The notes under the pieces are model-generated. The model saw only the letters and a program-made list of their open reading frames with translations, was not told the origin of the DNA and ran no database searches. Below are positions 29,977 to 39,091 of a stretch of DNA of 64,000 nucleotides, in pieces. Position numbers and translations under genes: made by a program. Origin of the DNA: Streptomyces canus (GTDB lineage Bacteria; Actinomycetota; Actinomycetes; Streptomycetales; Streptomycetaceae); the NCBI RefSeq assembly GCF_001514145.1, contig NZ_KQ948659.1, forward strand, positions 489,454-553,453, in the 5' to 3' direction. Positions within the stretch are counted from its first letter, which is position 1, and each line of letters begins with the position of its first letter.

Positions 29977-30624
29977 ATGGAGTCCCTACGACCACTCGCC
30001 CGCACCCTTCTCCGGGACCGCGCCTACGCGTCGATCCGGGACGCCATCGTGGCCGGGGAGATCGAGCCCGGGGCGGTGGTGCGGGACGCCGATCTCGCCG
30101 AGCGGCTCGGGCTGTCGCGCGCGCCGGTGCGGGAGGCCTTCGCGCGGCTCGTCGACGAGGGGCTGCTGGAGAGCAAACCGCAGAGCTACACGCGGGTGAC
30201 CCAGGTCGTCGCCGCCGAGGTGCGGGACGCCGCCGCCGTGGTCGGGGCCATGCACGAACTGGTCACGCGGGTCGCCGTGCCCCGGCTGTTCGCCGCCGAC
30301 ATCGAGACGATGCGCGCGGCCAACGAACGGTTCGCGGCCGCCGTCACCGCCGGTGACGTGGACGAAGCCCTGCATGCCGACGACGCCCTGCACGACGTCC
30401 TCGTCCGTGTCAGCGGCAACCGCGCGGCCGCCGCCACCACCGCCCGCTACACCCCGCTCATCCGCCGGCTGGAGCGCCGGCGCTTCGGCGAGGGCGGCAA
30501 CTGCCGCTCGGCGGGCCTGCACGACCGGCTGATCGAGGCCTGCGCGGCCGGTGACGTGGACGAGGCGGTCCGGGTCACGGCGGAGATCTGGCGGGGCCTT
30601 GCCGAGCTGGCCGACAGCGACTGA
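29977..30624 (+). CDS. GntR family regulator, FCD subfamily (probable regulator of acdS)
   Basis: 215 residues. N-terminal winged helix RAYASIRDAIVAGEIEPGAVVRDADLAERLGLSRAPVREAFARLVDEGLLE; C-terminal FCD helical domain with the expected Asp/His ligands around HADDALHDVLVRVSGN and GLHDRLIEAC. It lies 29 bp upstream of the ACC deaminase gene in the same direction, so it probably senses ACC or a related amino acid (inference). No obvious ribosome site; expression is likely leaderless. Confidence 0.9.
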   Translation: MESLRPLARTLLRDRAYASIRDAIVAGEIEPGAVVRDADLAERLGLSRAPVREAFARLVDEGLLESKPQSYTRVTQVVAAEVRDAAAVVGAMHELVTRVAVPRLFAADIETMRAANERFAAAVTAGDVDEALHADDALHDVLVRVSGNRAAAATTARYTPLIRRLERRRFGEGGNCRSAGLHDRLIEACAAGDVDEAVRVTAEIWRGLAELADSD

Positions 30625-30653
30625 GCCCACAGCGACCGACCCGGGAGGTCCCC

Positions 30654-31670
30654 ATGCCCCTTTCGTCCTACGACCGTTACCCCCTCCTCTTCGGGCCGTC
30701 CCCCGTCCACCGCCTGGAGCGCCTGACCGCGCACCTCGGCGGCGCCGCGCTGTGGGCCAAGCGCGAGGACTGCAACTCCGGGATCGCGTACGGCGGCAAC
30801 AAGACCCGCAAGCTGGAGTACCTGGTCGCCGACGCGCTCGCCAAGGGCTGCGACACCCTCGTCTCGATCGGCGGCGTCCAGTCCAACCACACCCGCCAGG
30901 TCGCCGCCTGTGCCGCCCGGGCCGGGCTCAAGTGCGTGCTGGTGCAGGAGAGTTGGGTGGACTGGCCGGACGCCGTCTACGACAAGGTGGGCAACATCCT
31001 GATCAGCCGGCTCGCCGGGGCCGACGTACGGCTGGTGAAGGCCGGGTTCGGGATCGGGTTCAAGGAGAGCTGGGAGCAAGCGCTCAGGGATGTCGAGGAA
31101 GGCGGCGGCAAGCCGTACGCCATCCCCGCCGGCGCCTCCGACCACCCGCTCGGCGGCCTCGGCTTCGCCGCGTGGGCCTATGAAGTCGCTGATCAGGAAA
31201 GCGAGTTGGGGGTATTCTTCGACACGGTCGTGGTCTGCTCGGTGACCGGCTCCACCCAGGCCGGCATGGTCGCCGGGTTCCGGGCGCTGGAGGAGGCGGG
31301 CGGCCGGCCCCGGCGCGTGCTCGGCATCGACGCCTCCGCCAAGCCCGTCGCCACCCGGGAACAGATCGCGCGGATCGCCCATGGCACCGGTCAACTCATC
31401 GGTGTGCAGAAGGAGTTGACACAGGAGGACGTGGAGCTCGACGAGCGGTATCACGCGGGTGTCTACGGCATCCCCGACGAGACCACGCTGGAGGCGATGC
31501 GCCTCGCCGCCCGCACCGAGGGCATGGTCACCGACCCCGTGTACGAGGGCAAGTCGATGGCCGGGATGATCGACCTGGTCGGGCGTGGCGAGATCGGCGC
31601 GGACTCCACCGTGCTCTACGCCCACCTCGGAGGGCAGCCGGCCCTCAACGGGTACAGCGCGCTGTTCTAG
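30654..31670 (+). CDS. acdS: 1-aminocyclopropane-1-carboxylate deaminase
   Basis: A 338-residue PLP fold-II enzyme, the same length as characterised ACC deaminases. It cleaves ACC, the plant ethylene precursor, to ammonia and 2-oxobutyrate. The PLP lysine is K50 in GGNKTRKLEY. E298 (DPVYEGKSM) and L325 (YAHLGGQPALN) correspond to the E295/L322 pair that separates true ACC deaminases from D-cysteine desulfhydrases, which carry Ser/Thr there. GGGAGG is just upstream of the ATG. This is a trait of plant-associated bacteria. Confidence 0.93.
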   Translation: MPLSSYDRYPLLFGPSPVHRLERLTAHLGGAALWAKREDCNSGIAYGGNKTRKLEYLVADALAKGCDTLVSIGGVQSNHTRQVAACAARAGLKCVLVQESWVDWPDAVYDKVGNILISRLAGADVRLVKAGFGIGFKESWEQALRDVEEGGGKPYAIPAGASDHPLGGLGFAAWAYEVADQESELGVFFDTVVVCSVTGSTQAGMVAGFRALEEAGGRPRRVLGIDASAKPVATREQIARIAHGTGQLIGVQKELTQEDVELDERYHAGVYGIPDETTLEAMRLAARTEGMVTDPVYEGKSMAGMIDLVGRGEIGADSTVLYAHLGGQPALNGYSALF

Positions 31671-31715
31671 CCCGGGCCGGGCCCGTTCCCGTGAGGGCTG
31701 GATACGGTGCACTGC

Positions 31716-31955
31716 ATGTGGACCGACGAGCAGCAGCGGGAGCCCGACGGTCCTCGTCGCCGGGCGACGATTCACGACGTGGCGCAGCTCGCGGGAGTGT
31801 CACGGCAGACGGTCTCGCGGGCGGTGAACGACAAGGGAGACCTGGGCGCAACCGCGACCACCACCGAGTTCACCGACCGGCTGATCGAGCTCCTCCGAGC
31901 CTTCCGGAAAGTCCGCCGACGCAAGCCCGAACCGCTCGGCACCCGCCGGCCGTAG
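31716..31955 (+). pseudogene. LacI family regulator reduced to its DNA-binding domain
   Basis: 79 residues. The LacI HTH and hinge start are perfect (RRATIHDVAQLAGVSRQTVSRAVNDKGD, about residues 15-42), then the similarity stops abruptly near base 31845. The rest (ATATTTEFTDRLIELLRAFRKVRRRKPEP) has no LacI effector domain, which should add about 270 residues. It is a 3'-truncated remnant, although a short DNA-binding product could still be made. It marks the left edge of the catabolic island; a sugar ABC remnant marks the right edge. Confidence 0.8.
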
Positions 31956-31984
31956 AGGTACTCGGCGTGACGGCGGGCGTCCCG

Positions 31985-33622
31985 TCATGCGCCGGGAACA
32001 GCTGCTTCCCCGGCGTCCAGGACCAGCACCGCGACGTGCAGGGACGTGCGCTGCAGGCCTGATTCCAGGTCGCAGCCGAGGAGTCGTTCGATGGTGTGGA
32101 GGCGCTGGTAGTAGGCCTGCCGGGACATGCCGGCGCGTTTCGCCGCGACCGACTTGTTCCCGGCCGCCGCCAGATAGGCGCGCAGTGCCGGGAGCAGATC
32201 GCCGCTGTTGCGGTCGTCGTGCTCGATGAGGCGGGTCAGTTGCCGTTCCGCGTACCGCTGAAGACGGGTGTCCTCCCGCAGGACGCCCAGCAACTCCGAC
32301 AGCCGGACGTCGGCGGGGACGTAGAACCAGCGCTCCGGGGAGGCCGGTGTGATGGCCTCGGCCGTCTGCTCCGCCTCCTGCCACGACCGGGCGATCCCGG
32401 CGAGGTCGGTCACCCCGGGGCCGACGGCGACGACGGCCTCCGGTCCCAGCTCCTCCCGGGTCAGACGGCCGATCCGCTCGGCGACCGGCTGCCAGGCGCT
32501 CGCCTGTGCCAGTGCCAGAAGTACACCGATCCGGCCCGGAGCCGTCTCGCCGACCAGGGCGCGGACGCCGGTCTGCGCCAACGCCTTCGCGATCCGTTCG
32601 TCGAGGTGCTCGCCCTCGCTGCCGGTGTAGGTGTGGCGGATGACCAAGGCGAAGAGCCGGTGCCCGAGGGTCGGGAGCCCCAGTGCCTCGGCGCGGGCGC
32701 GCGCGTCCGCGGGGGAGCGGAAACGCCGTTCGTACAGGTCCCGCAGTACGGAGCGGTGGGCCCGGCGCTCCCACCAGGCAGGCCCGGCCAGGCGCGCCAT
32801 GGTCAGCGCGACCGCCGCACGCTCCAGCACCAGGACGTGTTCCGGGTCGGGCTCCGCCTTCAGCCGGCCCTCCAGCAGGACCAGTCGCCCCCACAGCCCC
32901 TGGTGGTCCTGCACCGGCGCGATCAGCCACCCTTCCGGGCCGCTCGGCGTGATCCTCTCCGGCGTCGGGGCGGCCCGCGAACGCCGCGACCAGGCCGACA
33001 CCACCGGCTCGTACGGCCGGCCGAGCAGCTCGCACATCAGGACCCGGTGGTTGAGATCCTCCAGCACCACCGGGGCTCCGGTGAGCTCCGCGGTGGTGTG
33101 CACCAGTTCCTCGGCATCCGCGCCCCGCAGCGTCAGGGCGGTGAAGACGTCCTGGATGTCCCTCCCGCGCCGCAGCAGGGCTCCCTGGGCGTCAAGGATG
33201 AGCGCGTGCACCGTCTGCGTGACGTCGATGAACCGGACGCCGCGGGCCAGCTCGACCAGCGGCACTTGACGGGCACGGCACGCCGCCACCAGCTCGCCGG
33301 GCACCTTCCGGTACCGGTAACCGAGCTCCACGATCAGACCGGCCGCGCCGACGTCGGCGAGCTGGTCGACGTAGTCCCGCAGCTCGGAGGCGTCCTCGGG
33401 GTACGGCATGCCGGTCGTCAGCACCAGCTCGCCGCCCTCCAGGAAAGCGGCGGGATTGAGCAGCTCGGTGACATGCACCCAGCGCACCGCTCTGTCCAGC
33501 TGTGACTCACCGGCCAGCACGCGCGGCATCCCTTCGGCGAGCACGGGCAGGAGCAGTACTTCCGTGATCGTGGGGAAGTGCCCGTTTGCGGGACGTCTGG
33601 GCGGCATAGGGGGTGCTTTCAT
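31985..33622 (-). CDS. PucR family transcriptional regulator
   Basis: 545 residues. The N-terminal PucR domain (FPTITEVLLLPVLAEGMPRVLAGESQLDRAVRWVHVTEL) precedes a central GGDEF-like region. The C-terminal HTH_30 is ALRAYLAAAGNKSVAAKRAGMSRQAYYQRLHTIERLLG. Members govern nitrogen-compound use (purines, polyamines, amino acids). Divergent from the oxidase/transporter cluster that begins at 33886, with 263 bp between, so it is the likely local activator. ATG at 33622 is used; an ATG at 33607 is also possible. Confidence 0.9.
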   Translation of the reverse strand: MKAPPMPPRRPANGHFPTITEVLLLPVLAEGMPRVLAGESQLDRAVRWVHVTELLNPAAFLEGGELVLTTGMPYPEDASELRDYVDQLADVGAAGLIVELGYRYRKVPGELVAACRARQVPLVELARGVRFIDVTQTVHALILDAQGALLRRGRDIQDVFTALTLRGADAEELVHTTAELTGAPVVLEDLNHRVLMCELLGRPYEPVVSAWSRRSRAAPTPERITPSGPEGWLIAPVQDHQGLWGRLVLLEGRLKAEPDPEHVLVLERAAVALTMARLAGPAWWERRAHRSVLRDLYERRFRSPADARARAEALGLPTLGHRLFALVIRHTYTGSEGEHLDERIAKALAQTGVRALVGETAPGRIGVLLALAQASAWQPVAERIGRLTREELGPEAVVAVGPGVTDLAGIARSWQEAEQTAEAITPASPERWFYVPADVRLSELLGVLREDTRLQRYAERQLTRLIEHDDRNSGDLLPALRAYLAAAGNKSVAAKRAGMSRQAYYQRLHTIERLLGCDLESGLQRTSLHVAVLVLDAGEAAVPGA

Positions 33623-33740
33623 CCGAGGGGATCGGGGTCACCCTCGCACCGGCCACTCACCGTGACAAGAGGGGCCCGGCATTTTGTGCGGCCCGGCCGT
33701 CCGCAGTGACAGACCGTCTCGAGAAGGCCCCAAGGTGGAA

Positions 33741-33764
33741 CACAGTGTGGGTTGACCTGCAGGT
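33741..33764. promoter_or_regulatory. Two short palindromes in the pucR/oxidase divergent region
   Basis: CACAGTGTG (33741-33749) and ACCTGCAGGT (33755-33764) are perfect short palindromes side by side, midway between the divergent starts at 33622 and 33886. Possible regulator sites; weak on their own. Confidence 0.3.
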
Positions 33765-33885
33765 TCCCCCGGGCCGAAAGTGAACGCCATCCCCAGTGGG
33801 ACCCGAACCGGAAGAGCCCCCACGATGTCCGCACCGTGCTGGGGCCCAATGCCACCCGGACCACACCATCGAAAGGAGCGACCTC

Positions 33886-35040
33886 ATGCGCATCCCGAAG
33901 CGCGTCGCCGTGATCGGTGCCGGCAGCATGGGCAGCCAGGCCATGTGGCGACTGGCCGCCCGCGGAGCCGAGGTCATCGGCTACGACCGGTACGCGCCGG
34001 GTCACGACCGCGGTGCGGCCGGAGGCGAGACCCGCATCTTCCGAGCCGCACACCTCGGCGAACCCCGCTATATTCCGCTGCTGCGGCTCGCCGACCGGAT
34101 GTGGGACCACCTCCAGGGCGAGACCGGATTCTCTCTGCGACGCCGCAGCGGATGCCTGGTGATGGGCGAAACCGCCTCGCCCTCCATGAGCCTCCTGCTC
34201 GCCGCCGGCTCCACCCACCGGCTGGATCACGAGGTACTGGACCGGGAGGAACTCGCCCGCCGCTACCCTCAACACCGCCTCCCGGACGGGCACACCGCCG
34301 TCCTCGACCGGATGGGTGCCGTCCTCAGGCCCGAGGCGTCGATCCAGGCCGCCGCCGCCCGTGCCGAGCAGCTGGGCGCCCGACTGCACCGCTACACCCC
34401 GGTGCGGGAGATCGCGCCCGCGGCAGGCGGTGGGGTGCACGTCGTCACCGACCAGGGCACGGATCACGTGGACACCGCGGTGGTCACCGTGGGCCCCTGG
34501 ATCAACACCCTGCTCCCGGACCTGCCGCGGGCGGTCGACGTCCGCCGGCTGATCAGCTCCTGGCACCTCCCCACCCGCCACGACTGGTTCGCGGGCGGCG
34601 CCCCCGCCTTCGTACGCAGCACACCCCACGACTGCTACGGGCTGCCGTCGCCCGACGGCATGTCCGTCAAGCTGGGCCTCTCCTTCAAGTTGGGTCTCCA
34701 CTCCGCGCGCCACCTGCCGGTGGCCGACCCCGAACGGCTCGAGCGGACGGTCCGCCCGGAGGAACTCGCCACCATGCGCGAGTTCATCAGCGAGCTGATG
34801 CCCGACCTGAACCCCGACCCCATCAGGATGTCGGCCTACATGGAGGGCTACACCGACTCCGGAAACCCGCTCGTCGGCCGCCTCCCCGGCGAGGACGACA
34901 TCATCGTCATGGCCGGCTTCTCCGGCAGCGGCTTCAAACTGTCGCCCGCGATGGGCGAGATCGCCGCCGACCTCGCCCTGGACGGCACCACCGACCATCC
35001 CGTCGACTTCCTGGCACCGGCCGCGGCCGGCGCCGTCTGA
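33886..35040 (+). CDS. FAD-dependent amino-acid oxidase (SolA/monomeric sarcosine oxidase-like)
   Basis: 384 residues with an N-terminal Rossmann motif VAVIGAGSMGSQAMWRLAARG and ERYAPGH-like DRYAPGHDRGAAGGETRIFR, the pattern of N-methyl-amino-acid oxidases with covalent flavin. The C-terminal DSGNPLVGRLPGEDDIIVMAGFSGSGFKLSPAMGEIAADL is typical. The cysteine that anchors FAD in sarcosine oxidase falls where this protein has FSGSGFK rather than CSGHGFK, so flavin binding may be non-covalent. ATG at 33886 follows GAAAGGAG. First gene of the island operon, presumably oxidising an N-methylated or primary amine. Confidence 0.85.
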   Translation: MRIPKRVAVIGAGSMGSQAMWRLAARGAEVIGYDRYAPGHDRGAAGGETRIFRAAHLGEPRYIPLLRLADRMWDHLQGETGFSLRRRSGCLVMGETASPSMSLLLAAGSTHRLDHEVLDREELARRYPQHRLPDGHTAVLDRMGAVLRPEASIQAAAARAEQLGARLHRYTPVREIAPAAGGGVHVVTDQGTDHVDTAVVTVGPWINTLLPDLPRAVDVRRLISSWHLPTRHDWFAGGAPAFVRSTPHDCYGLPSPDGMSVKLGLSFKLGLHSARHLPVADPERLERTVRPEELATMREFISELMPDLNPDPIRMSAYMEGYTDSGNPLVGRLPGEDDIIVMAGFSGSGFKLSPAMGEIAADLALDGTTDHPVDFLAPAAAGAV

Positions 35041-35152
35041 CTCGAAGTCACCTCGCCTCCCCCATGGGGAAGTCCGTCACAGGTGTGCCGGAAAAGTAGC
35101 GACAAATACCGAATCGCAGCCTGTTCCTGCAGTAAAGAACTGGAGTTCTTCC

Positions 35153-35833
35153 ATGCCCATTCCGTCGTTTCAGTTCCGGCCGAAGTACGTCTCGTTCGAC
35201 TGCTACGGCACGTTGATCGAGTGGCCCATGACCCCCATCACGCGTGAGCTCGTCGGCGGCCAGATCCCCGCCGAGCACTGGGACCAGTTCGTCCGGGAGT
35301 TCCGCGGCTACCGCTACGACCAGGTCCGCGGCGAGTACTACCCCTACGAGCAGGTGCTGCAGGACTCCTTCGAGAGGGTCTGCCGCAAGTGGGGTGTGAA
35401 GGCGGCGCCGGACGCGGGCAAGCGGTTCGCCGACGGCGTGCGCAGCTGGGGCCCGCACGCCGACGTGCCCGAGCCGCTGAAGAAGATGGGCGAGAACTAC
35501 AAGCTGGTGATCTTCTCCAACGCTGAGGACTCTTTCCTGCAGGAGAGCGTGCCCCGGCTCGGGGCGGACTTCCACGCGGTCTTCACCGCGGAGCAGGCCG
35601 GCTACTACAAGCCCCGGTACGCCGCGTTCGAGTACATGCTCGACCAGCTCGACGCGTCCCCCGAGGACTTCGTGCACGTCTCCTCGCACACCCGCTACGA
35701 CCTGATGCCGATGCACGACTTGGGCTTCCGCAACCTGATCCTCCTGGACCGGGGCTGCGACCCGGTCACCCACGGCTATGACTACGTGCCGGTGAAGTCC
35801 CTGGACGAGCTCAACACCATGCTCGGCATCTGA
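35153..35833 (+). CDS. HAD-superfamily hydrolase, haloacid dehalogenase type II group
   Basis: 226 residues. HAD motif I is VSFDCYGTLIEW with nucleophile D16; motif II lies in LVIFSNAEDSFL; the lysine is in GYYKPRY; motif IV region is HVSSHTRYDLMPMHDLGF. Length and pattern match L-2-haloacid dehalogenases. The Ser-Ser-Asn triad of characterised dehalogenases reads Ser-Ser-His here, so the substrate may be something other than a haloacid. In this cluster it may hydrolyse an intermediate of amine breakdown. Confidence 0.8.
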   Translation: MPIPSFQFRPKYVSFDCYGTLIEWPMTPITRELVGGQIPAEHWDQFVREFRGYRYDQVRGEYYPYEQVLQDSFERVCRKWGVKAAPDAGKRFADGVRSWGPHADVPEPLKKMGENYKLVIFSNAEDSFLQESVPRLGADFHAVFTAEQAGYYKPRYAAFEYMLDQLDASPEDFVHVSSHTRYDLMPMHDLGFRNLILLDRGCDPVTHGYDYVPVKSLDELNTMLGI

Positions 35834-35931
35834 ATCACGACGCACACCGTCCCGCACGGACAGTCCCGAAGGACCCCCTACCCCAGCGTTTTCCGTTCCC
35901 CCGAATCCAGACCCTCACCAGGAGGCGCCCG

Positions 35932-37026
35932 ATGGAAGCCAACCGGATAGGCCGCAGAACCGTACTCCGTACCGCAGGCGCGCTGGCCGCCGCCACCGTG
36001 GTGACCGGCTGCGGCACCCTCATGGGCAGTAGCGAAAGCCGCGGCTCGGGCGGCTCCAAGAAGCGGCTCGTCGTCAGCAACAGTGGTGGCGCCTACAACG
36101 ACGCTCTGACCGAGGCGATCTACGAGCCGTTCGCCAAGGAGACCGGCATCACGGTCACCACGGTCAACTACCAGTCGGCGCAGATCATCGCCCAGGTCAA
36201 GCAGGGCCGTCCGCAGGTCGACCTGATGGACAACACCCTGCTGAACTTCCAGAAGATGGCGAGGCTGGAGTGTCTGGAGCCGGTGGACCACGACCGGCTG
36301 AAGAGTGTCAAGGACGCCGGGATCGCGGAGCACAACCTGCCGGAGTACGCGGTCGGCAAGAACGTGTGGGCGAGCGTGATGGCCTACCGCACGGACAGCC
36401 TCAAGCGCGCCCCGAAGAGCTGGGCCGACTTCTGGAACACGCATTCCTTCAGCGGCCCCCGCTCGCTGCAGAGCGCGGAGGCCGACCTGCCGGAGCTGGA
36501 GTTCGCGCTGCTGGCCGACGGTGTGCCGCTGGACAAGCTGTACCCGCTGGATGTGGACCGGGCGTTCGCGTCGATGTCGCGGATCCGCGGCGATGTGAAG
36601 AAGTTCTGGAACACCGGCGCCCTGCCGGCCGTCCTGCTCGGCCGCAAGGAGGTCGTCGCGACCAGCCTGTGGGGCGGCCGCGCGGACGAGCTGATCAAGC
36701 AGGGTCAGCCGGTCGCCTACCAGTGGAACGGCGCCCGCAGGATGACCAACGGCTGGGGCATCCCGAAGGGCGCGGACAACACAGACGCGGCCTACCAGCT
36801 GATCGACTTCTCGCTGCGTCCCGAGGTGCAGGCGGCGTTCGCCAAGCTCAGTCCCACCGGCGGCCCGGTCGTCCCGGCGGCAACCAAGCTGCTCCCGGTG
36901 GACGTCCTGGCCACGCTGCCGACCTCGCCGCAGAACCTCAAGATCGGGTTCGACGCGGATGCCGCCTGGTGGGACAAGAACCGTGACGCCGTCACCAAGC
37001 GCTGGCAGGAGTGGGCCGATGCCTGA
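35932..37026 (+). CDS. Pot-type ABC transporter substrate-binding lipoprotein
   Basis: 364 residues. A twin-Arg signal (RRTVLRTAGALAAATVVTGC) ends in a lipobox (VTGC, Cys about 27), so it is likely a Tat-exported lipoprotein. The mature part is a PotD/family-1-like binding protein (RLVVSNSGGAYNDALTEAIYEPFAKETGITV). Family members bind putrescine, spermidine and related amines. AGGAGG precedes the ATG. Its end overlaps the ATPase start by 8 bp. Confidence 0.88.
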   Translation: MEANRIGRRTVLRTAGALAAATVVTGCGTLMGSSESRGSGGSKKRLVVSNSGGAYNDALTEAIYEPFAKETGITVTTVNYQSAQIIAQVKQGRPQVDLMDNTLLNFQKMARLECLEPVDHDRLKSVKDAGIAEHNLPEYAVGKNVWASVMAYRTDSLKRAPKSWADFWNTHSFSGPRSLQSAEADLPELEFALLADGVPLDKLYPLDVDRAFASMSRIRGDVKKFWNTGALPAVLLGRKEVVATSLWGGRADELIKQGQPVAYQWNGARRMTNGWGIPKGADNTDAAYQLIDFSLRPEVQAAFAKLSPTGGPVVPAATKLLPVDVLATLPTSPQNLKIGFDADAAWWDKNRDAVTKRWQEWADA

Positions 37027-38185
37027 GCGGACCCGGAGTCTGACCGCCGCAAAGCTGTCCGCCGACGACCTCGCCGCCGCCCTGGCCCCGCGCTCCTCCT
37101 CACCGACGGGCAAGTCGTTGTCGGTGACGGGGCTGTCCAAGTCCTACGGCGGGACGACGGTGGTCGACGGCGTGGACATGGAGATCGCGGCGGGTGAGTT
37201 CGTCACCTTCCTCGGCTCGTCCGGTTCCGGCAAGACGACCACGCTGATGATGCTGGCCGGGTTCACCGAGCCCGACTCCGGCAGCATCACCGTCGACGGC
37301 CGGGACATCACCGAACTCAACCCGGGCAAGCGGGACTTCGGCTTCGTCTTCCAGCAGTACCTCCTCTTCCCGCACATGACCGTCGCCGAGAACGTCGCCT
37401 TCCCCCTGCAGCTGCGAGGGGTGGACAAGGCGGAGATCCGCCGCCGGGTGGGGGAGACGCTGGAGGCGGCGGGCCTGTCGAAGTTCGCCGGCCGCAAGCC
37501 CCGTGAGCTCTCCGGTGGTCAGCAGCAGAGGGTCGCCCTGTGCCGGGTCCTGGTCTACCGTCCGCCGATCGTGCTGATGGACGAACCCCTGGGTGCCCTG
37601 GACAAGAGGCTCCGCGACCAGATGCAGACCGAGATCAAGTCCATCCAGCGTGAACTCGGACTGACCGTCATCTATGTGACGCACGATCAGGAGGAGGCGC
37701 TGGTCCTGTCGGACCGGATCGCCATCATGAAGGACGGCCGCATCGAGCAGTTCGACACCCCCCGCGGCCTGTTCGAACGCCCCCGCACCCCGTTCGTCGC
37801 CGACTTCCTGGGCGCCGCCAACTTCCTCACCGGCAAGGCGGAGGACGGCGGGGGCGACGACTGCACCCGCGTGCGCCTCGACACCGGCGGCGTGCTCACG
37901 GCCCGCGCCCACCCCTGCGTGCCCGGACAGAGCGTGCGAGCCGCGGTGCGGCCGGGCAAGCTGCGCCTGGTCGGTGCCGAGGAGGGCTGTTGTTCCGGCA
38001 CGGTCGAGACCGCCGTCTACGTCGGCTCGCTGACCCGGATCACCGTCCGCCTGGACGGTGCCGCTCCGGGGACGCAGCCGCTGCGGATCGAGACCGCCGC
38101 CGTCCCGCCGCGTCCCGGCGAGCGGGTGTGTGTCACCGCCGACCGGGACGACGTCAGCGTCTTCGACGCGACGGACGGGGGGTGA
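37019..38185 (+). CDS. Pot-type ABC transporter ATP-binding protein
   Basis: 388 residues. Walker A GSSGSGKTTT, Q-loop FQQYLLFPHMT, signature LSGGQQQR, Walker B IVLMDEPLGALD and a C-terminal TOBE domain (about residues 270-385), the PotA/FbpC format. The extra 40-residue N-terminus is unusual but follows from the ATG at 37019 inside the end of the binding-protein gene. Powers the importer with the next two genes. Confidence 0.9.
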   Translation: MPERTRSLTAAKLSADDLAAALAPRSSSPTGKSLSVTGLSKSYGGTTVVDGVDMEIAAGEFVTFLGSSGSGKTTTLMMLAGFTEPDSGSITVDGRDITELNPGKRDFGFVFQQYLLFPHMTVAENVAFPLQLRGVDKAEIRRRVGETLEAAGLSKFAGRKPRELSGGQQQRVALCRVLVYRPPIVLMDEPLGALDKRLRDQMQTEIKSIQRELGLTVIYVTHDQEEALVLSDRIAIMKDGRIEQFDTPRGLFERPRTPFVADFLGAANFLTGKAEDGGGDDCTRVRLDTGGVLTARAHPCVPGQSVRAAVRPGKLRLVGAEEGCCSGTVETAVYVGSLTRITVRLDGAAPGTQPLRIETAAVPPRPGERVCVTADRDDVSVFDATDGG

Positions 38186-38188
38186 GCC

Positions 38189-39091
38189 GTGGCCGGCACC
38201 ACTCTCGCACCCGGCAAGGTGCGTGTGAGAACGTCCGCGATGCGCGGGCACCGCTCCCGACTCGCCCTGGTCAACGCCGTCCCCGTCACGGTGTTCCTGC
38301 TGGTGCTGTTCGTGTACCCGATCATCGGCGTGCTCTCGCTGAGCCTCAAGGGCGACAGCGGCGGATTCACCCTGCACTGGTACGCCGACGCCCTCAGCGG
38401 CGTGAACCTGTCCGTGCTCCTCTCCACCCTGCGGATCTCCGCCGAGACCGCGGTGCTCAGTCTTCTGGTGGGTTTCGTCCTGGCGCACGCCATCGCCCGG
38501 ATGCGGCCCGTCTTCGCCGCGCTGGCCATGCTGATCGTGGTGGTGCCGCACTTCATCAGTGCCCTGGTGCGCACCTACGGGTGGATCATCATGCTCGGTG
38601 ACCACGGCCTGATCAACACGCTGTTGACTTCCCTGCACGTGCCGGGGGCCCCGTTCCCGCTGCTCTACAACGAGACCGGTGTGGTCATCGGCACCACGTC
38701 GGTGATGCTGCCCTACACGGTCCTGGTCCTGCAGGGCGTGATGCGCGGTGTCGACGGCCGGCTCCTGGCCGCGGCGGCAGGCTTCGGCGCGAGCCGGTTG
38801 ACGATCTTCCGAAGGATCTACCTGCCGCTGGTCGCGCCCGGTATCGGCACCGCAGGGCTGCTCAGTTTCATCCTGTGCCTGGGTTACTACATCACCCCGG
38901 CCCTGATGGGCGGCGACAAGCAGACCGTCGTCGCCGCGCTCATCGACCAGCAGGTGATGAAGCAGGACCAGTGGAACTCCGCCGCCGCCTTCGGCGTGAT
39001 CCTGCTCCTGCTCACCTTCGCCGGACTGGGCGTGCTCGGACTGGCCAAGCTCCGCCGCAAGAAGGCGGCCGCACGAAGGAGCAGCTCATGA
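38189..39091 (+). CDS. Pot-type ABC transporter permease 1 (PotB-like)
   Basis: 300 residues with about six transmembrane helices and the EAA loop LLAAAAGFGASRLTIFRRIYLPLVAPGI that contacts the ATPase. PotB-specific NxxLxxxG-like region around GLINTLL. GTG start 3 bp after the ATPase stop; shares ATGA with permease 2. Confidence 0.9.
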   Translation: MAGTTLAPGKVRVRTSAMRGHRSRLALVNAVPVTVFLLVLFVYPIIGVLSLSLKGDSGGFTLHWYADALSGVNLSVLLSTLRISAETAVLSLLVGFVLAHAIARMRPVFAALAMLIVVVPHFISALVRTYGWIIMLGDHGLINTLLTSLHVPGAPFPLLYNETGVVIGTTSVMLPYTVLVLQGVMRGVDGRLLAAAAGFGASRLTIFRRIYLPLVAPGIGTAGLLSFILCLGYYITPALMGGDKQTVVAALIDQQVMKQDQWNSAAAFGVILLLLTFAGLGVLGLAKLRRKKAAARRSSS